Assembly: GCA_037042185.1 (NCBI GenBank)
Contig: JAXQJY010000030.1
Span: 2,666,001-2,730,000, forward strand
Reading direction: 5' to 3'
From: Sordariomycetes sp. S80-01Y
Lineage: Eukaryota; Ascomycota; Sordariomycetes
DNA: 64,000 nucleotides
In this document: positions 57,226 through 64,000 of the stretch, in pieces
How positions within the stretch are numbered: position 1 is the first letter of the stretch
How the letters are laid out: the number at the start of each line of letters is the position of its first letter
Notes under the pieces: model-generated
The model's database searches: none
Told to the model about the DNA's origin: nothing
What the model saw: the letters and a program-made list of their open reading frames with translations, nothing else
Translations under genes and position numbers: made by a program

Positions 57226-58810
57226 ATGAATCCGCAACAGCCTCCGTACGGGCAGCCAGGCGCCCCGCCTCCTCAGGGCGGCTACTACCCGGGATACCAA
57301 CCGCCACCTCCCGGACAGACAGGCCAACCTCATAATCCGGGCCAGTACCAACCTGGCCAGCAGCAGTACGGGCAGCCGCCACAAGGACAGTACGGTGCCC
57401 CTCCCCCACAAGGGCAGTATGCGCCTCCCGGGCAGCCGCCTCCAGGCTACCAGGGACAGCCGCCGCAGCAATACCCGCCTCAGCAGTATTCTCAACCTCC
57501 GCAGCAGCAGGGATATCAAGGGCAGCCTCAGCAGCCCTATCCCAACCAACCCCCGCCCCAGGGCTACCAGGGCCAGCCGCCTCAGGGATATCAAGGTGGC
57601 CCTCCTCAAAGCTACCCAGGACAGCCTTCCCCTCAGCCATATGCCCAGCAGCCTTATGGCGCCCCGCCTGGGCAGGTTCCGTACGGGCAGTACTACGATC
57701 CCAACCAGCCACCTCCTCAGCAGTACGGTGGTGCTCCTCCTCCGGTATGCATCCCATAAGGTTGCGTTGCCTCATCGCTAACAGCAGAAGCATCATGTTT
57801 GGCAGCAGCCAGCCCCTGCGATGGCGTCCCCCGGCTACGACATCAGCCAGAAAGCCAGCGTTCCCTACATTGACACGACGCCCGATGTTGAGGCTTTGAG
57901 GAAGGCGATGAAGGGCATGGGCTGCGACGAGCGCGCCCTCATCAAGGTCTTCACCTCACCCAAGTACTCCTCCCCGTGGGCGCTCAAGCAGCTCGAGGCC
58001 GACTACAACAAGAGGTTCATCCGCGACCTGGTCAAGGATATCAAGAGCGAGACGCGGGGCGCATTTGAGGATACGCTCGTTGCTCTTCTCCAAGGTCCCC
58101 TTGAGACCGATGTGAAGACTCTGGACAAGGCGATGGACAGGGCTGGTACAGATGAGACGGCGCTCGCGGATGTCTTGCTTTGCCGGAGTAACGCAGACAT
58201 TCGTGCTATCGTGAAGGAATACCAAAACACCAAGAAGAAGGATCTAGCAAAGGACATCAAGAGCGAGGTTGACGACACGCTTTACCGCCTCTACAGCATG
58301 GCTCTCAGCGCCCAGAGGGCTGAACCATGGGTGGCATTCTCCCCACAAGATCTTGACAAGAAGGTAACCGAGATTCACCAGGCGACGGAGGGCGTGATTG
58401 GCTCCAACGCCATCGCCGTCGCCCAGATCCTCGCTTCGGCCAACGAAGGCCAGATCAGAGCTATGAACGACACCTACAAGCAGAAGTACCATCGAGGCCT
58501 GCAAGACGTCATTGAGAAAGAATTCCGGGGCGACACCGAGGATGCCCTTCTACACATGTTGATGATGGGTACCGACAAAGCTAGGGCAGACGCGGAGTGG
58601 TTGAGGCAGCCGCTGATGAGAGGAGTCGGCGTCAAGGACAAGCACTTCATCTATCGAATCACAACGCTCTACTGGAACAAGGCGAGGTTAGAAGAGGCGA
58701 AGCAGGCGTACGAGAGGCATTTTAAGAGGAAGCTGGTGACGGATGTGAAGGAGATGCTTGGCGGCGACTACGAAGACCTGGTGGTCGCTCTGCTTGGTGG
58801 CAAGAAGTAG
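57226..58810 (+). CDS. Annexin with long Pro/Gln/Tyr/Gly-rich N-terminus
   Basis: Two exons, 57226-57744 and 57791-58810, give 512 residues; alternative AG sites three or six bases upstream would add one or two residues. Residues 1 to about 180 are repeats of QGQY, PPPGYQGQPP and similar, which in annexins acts as a disordered, self-associating region. Four annexin repeats follow: the first with KGMGCDERALIKVF, the second with RAGTDETALADVL, the third starting EIHQATEGVIGSNAIAVAQI, and the fourth with RGVGVKDKHFIYRI. Calcium-binding loops of repeats 1 and 2 (GMGCDE, RAGTDE) are well kept; those of 3 and 4 diverge. Annexins bind acidic membranes in a calcium-dependent way. The match is to the fungal ANXC3-like type. 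Confidence 0.92.
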
Positions 58811-60323
58811 TAGGTTTTGTTGATGCAAGCAGCAATGATTCAATGATTTGATTTGGCAAAGGCTCAGGTGTTTTGTCACAAGTCTTTTAATGTTCAGCCT
58901 GAATTCTATTACAATTTGGCTCACCAACGGCAATCGGGAGGATTGAGCATTCCTTTGCTTGACACGTTACGTGATTTTTACCGCGCGCTGTGGCCGACCC
59001 TGTAGTGAGGCAAATGATTTCTTGAGAGTAAAAGCTTCGGCATCCACCTAGCCCATTTTGTGCGTTTGAATTTCTCGCGTACCCAGCTAGTGTTTAATCG
59101 CCCGCTGACTTGAGGTGTTCGAGAGTTCGGGAGCTTACAAACGTTGGGCTTGATCTCCGCAGCGCCCCCACAAAGTCCGCCAGGATGACAAAAGCGATCG
59201 CCCGCGCATGCATCTTGACAAGTTGTCAACTGACGGAAATGCGATAGCCTGACGTGACACGTAGGGGTCGAATCCCTGCCGCAGAGCTTCGTGTGCGGGA
59301 TTCTGCTTCGTCAAATGCAGCTCGCAGTCCTCGAGCTGACCTGCGTGATTCCGGAATCCGCGCTGAGTAGCCTTAAGTCCGGATCGTACCGGTTATAGGG
59401 CTGGAGATCCGCCCGGTGGATGTCGCAGGCTTACTCGTAAGCGTGTTAAGCATAACGCTTCGCACCAGAGAGTCGCACCGCAGGCTCCTCTCAACTGTCC
59501 CTTTCTTGGTTGTATTCTTCATGAAGAGCGCAGATTCGGTGAATGTATTCTGCGTTGTTAGACAATCAAGAAGAACAGGATTGGGGAGTCTGTGTGGTGA
59601 TCGAGTATAATTCACTCTGATACCGCCAGGCTAGTGGCCCGTCCACTCAGACGATGCTCCATCAGTGAGCTTCTCCAGCCACTCGGAAATGGAATGTCTC
59701 CCATAATAAATGACCGTTTGAGGGATTCTCATCATTTCTAACTGATCTCCGAGGCCGCGGGTTTGCATTTAGTTGAACTTTTGTCTCCTCCCATTGGCGC
59801 AACTTGGACAGTCGGCATTCGCACATCTCCCTTGAGCGCCAAAGCAGCGGACTCCCAAGATAAGCTTTTTGGTCGTCAGGGAGTCATGCCGCCGGGCCAG
59901 TAAGAGGCGTCTCAAGGCCATGCGCCGCTGCTGGGCCACACCATCTAGTGGGGCTTTGGAAGGTAGGGCTTACTTTCCACCCGTTGACTTACAAACAAGG
60001 GCGGACTTTGGTTAACCTCCGCCATACCGCTAGCGACGACACGGCGTTATGGCGGACCTTACTACTTGGTATTCACGGTCAGACCTCAACGATTAGCAAT
60101 GACCCCCAAAAGTAGGGGAATTGGATGGAAAATCTACCATCGCGTCATGATACGAGATTTATGGCTCATCTGGGCGGCCTGCCATAGGAATAGTCTCTTT
60201 TGGATATAAGACCTAGAGTTTGCCCGCTTCTAACTTGATTCTCGAACATCAACAATAAGTGTCTTCCACATCTTGACATTTAGCTAACCCCTTGTTTTAC
60301 AATACCGGCACCGTATAGCAACT
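58811..60323. other. Intergenic stretch upstream of the MFS exporter
   Basis: No coding-like frame. A GGGGTCGAATCCC word near 59265 resembles a tRNA T-arm, but no matching acceptor or D-arm was found. A TATA-like element near the right end is listed next. Confidence 0.5.
60206..60211 (+). promoter_or_regulatory. TATA-like element of the MFS exporter
   Basis: TATAAG lies 118 bases before the ATG at 60324, followed by a CT/CA-rich leader. Confidence 0.45.
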
Positions 60324-62135
60324 ATGGCCTCTCTAGAGGTTCCCAAGACGCCAAACAACGTCGGGTCTAGTGCCTCGACCTTGACCGGCGATGTCTCCCC
60401 CGGTGAAAAGACAATAGGGTACAACACCCCTCGCGATTCAGAGTCATTACACAAGAAGGAGCCAGACACAGAGAACACGGATGGTGACGACAGCGTTGAG
60501 TATCCCTCGGGCGTCAAGATGCTCCTCATTGTCTTTGCCCTTGTCATGAGCATTTTCCTTCTGTCTCTCGACATGGTTAGCAGCTACCCGTCCAATGTGT
60601 TCCGATCGTTAGACTGACAATCGCCTCCAGACCATCGTTGCGACAGCCATCCCCAAGATCACGGACGACTTTAAGGGACTCGATAAAGTAGGATGGTACG
60701 GTGCCGCCTTCTTTATGACGGTTGGAGGTTTCCAGTCGACATGGGGCAAGATTTACAAGTTCTTCCCACTAAAGGGATCGTTCCTCACGGCCATCTTCAT
60801 CTTTGAAGTTGGCTCTGCGATTTGCGGTGCTGCACCGAGCTCCAACGCTCTCATTGCTGGTCGAGCGATTGCTGGCGTTGGTGCCGCCGGCCTCGGTGCT
60901 GGTGCCTACACCATCATAGCTTTTGCCGCCCCGCCCAAGAAGCGACCTGCTTTCACCGGCATCCTGGGTGCCGCATATGGTCTCGGTAGTGTCATCGGCC
61001 CTCTGCTGGGAGGTGCTTTCACCGATAACGTTTCCTGGAGGTGGTGTTTCTACATCAACCTCCCCATCGGAGGTGTTGCGGCAGCCGTTGTCTTCTTCTT
61101 CTTCCGAACCCCTGCTCATGCCGTACCTGAGAAGGCTACACTCACTGAGAAGGTTCTCCAGATGGATCTCCCTGGAGTTGTCCTCATCATGGGTGCAACT
61201 GTCACGTTCCTCCTCGCTGTCCAGTATGGCGGTGTCTCCCACGCGTGGAACTCCAGCACCGTCATCGGTTTGATCGTGGGATTCGTTCTCATCATCGCCG
61301 CCTGGGGTCTCTTGCAGTGGTGGCAGGGTGATAGGTCCATGGTCAGCCCCAAGCTGATCGCGAATCGCACCAACTGGGTGTCGGCTGCCTTTGCCTTCAT
61401 CTTCGCCGGTGGCTTCTTCACTGCCATCTACTACCTCCCCGTGTACTTCCAGTCGGTGCACGGGACGTCGCCTACCATGAGCGGCGTCCGCAACCTGCCC
61501 ATGATCATTTCGGTCACGATCTCGACGATTGTGAGCGGAGCCCTGGTCTCAGCATTCGGATATTACCAGCCCCTCCTCATTGGAGGTGGCGTCCTCGCAA
61601 CAATCGGCTCTGGCCTTCTATACATGCTCGACACAGACAGCTCCACTGGCGAGTGGATTGGATATCAGATCATTGCAGGCGTCGGGTGGGGTCTCGCTTT
61701 CCAGATCCCCATGATCGCGGTTCAAGGTACCGCCAAACCCAAGGACCTGGCTGCTGCCACCGGCATGCTTCTCTGTAGGTGCCCCTAGTCCACCAGCCCG
61801 GAGTATCTGCTAATATGATTCCAGTTTTCCAAGGCCTTGGAGGTGCTTACCTTGTTGCCGCTGCTCAATCTGCGTTCCTCAACCAGATGAAGCTTGCAGT
61901 CTTGTCCACCACGCCCGACATCGACCAAGCAACGCTGGTTCTGACTGGCGCCACCGAAATCCGCAACTCGTTCCCTGAAAGCCAGCAAGGCGCTGTCATT
62001 GACGGGTACATGGATGGGTTGAAGGTTGTCTTTGCCATCTGCATTGCTGCGACGGGCTTTGCCACAGTTGTCGGTCTGGCGAGTCGTTGGAGTAAGCTGG
62101 GAAAGGAGGTGCGCAGCGGAGCTGGCATGGCCTGA
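60324..62135 (+). CDS. MFS drug/toxin exporter (DHA2 type, 14 TM)
   Basis: Three exons: 60324-60575, 60631-61774 and 61825-62135, giving 568 residues. The first 70 residues are a polar cytosolic tail. DHA2 motifs follow: LDMTIVATAIPKITDDF at TM1 (joined across intron 1), GWYGAAFFMT at TM2, AGRAIAGVGAAGLGAGAY at TM4, and GPLLGGAFTDNVSWRWCFYI at TM5, the antiporter motif C region. Later segments include WVSAAFAFIFAGGFFTAIYY and GAYLVAAAQSAFLNQMKL. Such proton antiporters export drugs or the cell's own secondary metabolites, as with aflatoxin-pump-like proteins. No biosynthetic gene cluster is visible on the left; the right neighbour is a thioredoxin-reductase-like flavoprotein. Confidence 0.9.
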
Positions 62136-62984
62136 GCCGATTTGCCAAGTTGTGCACAGACAAAGGGAGCTAGATGAGTGATTTATGAACTACGAGGAGA
62201 GCCATAGACAGAAACGTCGCACCGAATTTGGACTCGACAGATAGAAAGGCGTTTGGAGTTGGTGTTTGGGAATATCTCCTCTTTAAGTAGCCCACGAGGT
62301 AATGATAATAATAGTACAAGGTCATCAGAGCCGCAAAAGATACTATTCTGCACGCTGTGAATGCATTTTTAACTTCAGCGAGTCGAAACCGTTCTCCTTT
62401 TAGGTATCTTTCACCGTCCTTCTGATCGTCGTCGCATCTCCGCCGTTGTGATTCTTCAAACACCCGTGCATGCCGTGCTCATGGCGCATGGTGCATGTCG
62501 TATCGATATCAGTCTCGGGGTGCTGGGCATAACTTGGGACCACCAGTCGCGCATAATCAAACCCATGCTCCATGTCGAAGGTCGGTGCGATGGCGCAGCA
62601 AGCTCCACATCGCCATTAAGCTTCCCCCCAGAAATCTGACAAGATCGACAAGATCGGCGACGGGGCGCAAAGAGAAAACATGCATAATTCCCACAGGATT
62701 CACACGCCATCCATTGAAGCAGTGTTCCATGTCTCACTTAATGAGCTGAAGGCCACGGCTGCCCTCATTCTGGGCGGCTGATTGGAGCCAACACTTCCGA
62801 ATGCTACACAAACGCACAGACGGCCCGCTATGTCTTACAACGCGCAATGAGGATCGCCATAAGATCCCGTACGCGCAAATTGAACTGAAGGGATGTGATC
62901 ATGTTGAGAGATTGAAAGTTGATATAAACCTCCTCTTCGCCTACTTACTCGCTGTAGCCATTTTCGACTTCAGCCTAAGTCACA
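62136..62984. other. Intergenic stretch between exporter and flavoprotein
   Basis: No supported gene. The sequence before 62985 carries a TATA-like element. Confidence 0.5.
62923..62928 (+). promoter_or_regulatory. TATA-like element of the flavoprotein gene
   Basis: TATAAA lies 62 bases before the ATG at 62985. Confidence 0.5.
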
Positions 62985-64000
62985 ATGCGTTTCTCCGCTG
63001 GTTTGTGCGCTCTCGCCTCAGGCGTCCTCGCGGCGCCGGCCCTGGTTGACTCTGGGATCTCGGTGGACGTTCCAACCACGGACTATGACGCCGTCATTGT
63101 TGGAGGAGGCCCGGCTGGCCTCAGTGCCCTCAGCGCCCTTGCTCGCGTCAGGCGGAACGTGTTGATGGTCGACTCGGGCGAGTATCGCAACCAGCCAACA
63201 CGACACATGCACGACGTTATTGGATTTGACGGTTCGCTTCTTATCCCATTCCCAACAACCTGCACTGTTGCTAACTCGTGTCGCAGGCGTTACGCCGGCG
63301 TACTACCGTTGGGCGGCCCGTGAGCAGATCTCGCACTACGACACCGTTAGTATGACCAACGGGACCGTCAGCAGCATCGTATCGCGGGAAAACAACACTT
63401 GGTTTACCGTCAACATTGAAGACAGCGAGCCTGTGACCGCACGAAAGATTGTTCTCGCCACCGGGCTGCGCGACTTGCTTCCCGACACACCTGGCGTGAA
63501 GGAGAATTGGGGCAATGGAATTTTCTGGTGCCCATGGTGTGACGGTCACGAACATGCCGATCAAGGACTCGGGCTGATTGCGTCTCTGTCGGAAATCCCA
63601 GGGTTGGTACGCGAAATGCTGACGTTGAACGAAGACATTGTTGCTCTGGTCAACGGCACGGATACGCCTGAGATGAGAGAGGAGGCAGAAAAGGGGCTGC
63701 CAAAGTGGGAAGAGTACCTAAAGCTGCACAACGTGACGATTCAGAACGGTACAATCGCGGCTATCCGTCGCCTGGAAAACGCCACATCCGGAGACCCGAG
63801 TCTCCCAACGTATCCCGAGCACGACCTCTTCCGCGTCGACTTCGAGGACGGGAAGTCGATTGAGCGAAATGCTTTCTTGACTTCCTATGAAGACGAGCAG
63901 ATGTCCTGGGTTGGACCCGAAATGGGCGTTCGTCTGGACGGCGGACGGCTGGCGGCGGACCCGACAAAGGGACTCGTGACCAACATCCCTGGAGTCTACG
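62985..64000 (+). CDS. Secreted thioredoxin-reductase-like FAD/NAD(P)-binding protein, N-terminal part
   Basis: Exon 1 is 62985-63231, the intron 63232-63286 (GTTCGC...CTAAC...CAG), and exon 2 runs off the right edge. The first 17 residues (MRFSAGLCALASGVLAA) are a signal peptide. The FAD motif DAVIVGGGPAGLSALSAL and VLMVDSGEYRNQPTRHMHDV follow, then KIVLATGLRDLLPD, and a CxxC pair in FWCPWCDGHEH, placed where thioredoxin reductases and GliT-type dithiol oxidases have their redox cysteines. At least 320 residues are in the window. Relatives oxidise or reduce dithiols; in this secreted subgroup the substrate is unknown. It follows an MFS exporter on the same strand, a pairing seen in secondary-metabolite loci, though here with no synthase in view. 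Confidence 0.87.

Noticed and set aside
59250-59290. tRNA-like T-arm (GGGGTCGAATCCC)
   Set aside because: No matching acceptor stem, D-arm or anticodon arm could be drawn in the 80 bases upstream.

Overview
The window looks like nuclear DNA of a filamentous ascomycete (Pezizomycotina, most likely a Sordariomycete). Protein genes are broken by short introns of about 46-90 bases with GT...CTAAC...AG signals. The gene content is typical of these fungi: Zn(II)2Cys6 regulators, an AA9 copper monooxygenase, an ENA-type sodium pump, a GH128 glucanase, cysteine-rich secreted proteins and a fungal annexin. No tRNA, rRNA, CRISPR array or recognisable transposon was found. All gene models below were joined by eye from reading frame, splice signals and family patterns; most add up to a whole number of codons, which supports the joins.

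Layout. 0-11 kb: a cut-off M28 peptidase, a PEX11 peroxisome gene back-to-back with a 14-exon FAD amine oxidase, then a Zn2Cys6 regulator that converges on the oxidase and diverges from an MFS sugar transporter. This could be a small peroxisomal/catabolic unit. 11-13 kb: a beta-carbonic anhydrase with two possible starts. 13-19.9 kb: a gene-poor block holding three decayed genes (TPR repeats, an unknown protein, a carotenoid oxygenase) and one intact small secreted protein. 19.9-25.2 kb: the ENA ATPase and a GPI-type GH128 glucanase. 25.7-27.9 kb: another decayed gene. 28-34 kb: a DUF218 protein, a METTL16-type RNA methyltransferase, a conserved membrane protein and an OTT_1508-like deaminase. 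34.6-43.1 kb: a C2H2 zinc-finger gene interrupted by one in-frame TAG, a conserved fungal protein, a glycine-zipper protein and an AlaX-type tRNA editing enzyme. 43.3-53.7 kb: a secreted-protein relic, an eight-cysteine secreted protein, a second Zn2Cys6 regulator with a long GC-rich upstream region, the AA9 enzyme and a hypothetical protein. 55-64 kb: a metallo-beta-lactamase-fold hydrolase, an annexin, a 14-TM-type MFS exporter and a cut-off secreted thioredoxin-reductase-like flavoprotein.

The most unusual signal is in the C2H2 gene. Its three exons and both introns are intact and the frame is open throughout except for one TAG, and the A of that TAG lies in the loop of a perfect 5-bp hairpin. 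Sordariomycetes are known to recode UAG to UGG by A-to-I mRNA editing during sexual development, with a preference for hairpin loops, so this is a candidate recoding site rather than necessarily a dead gene.
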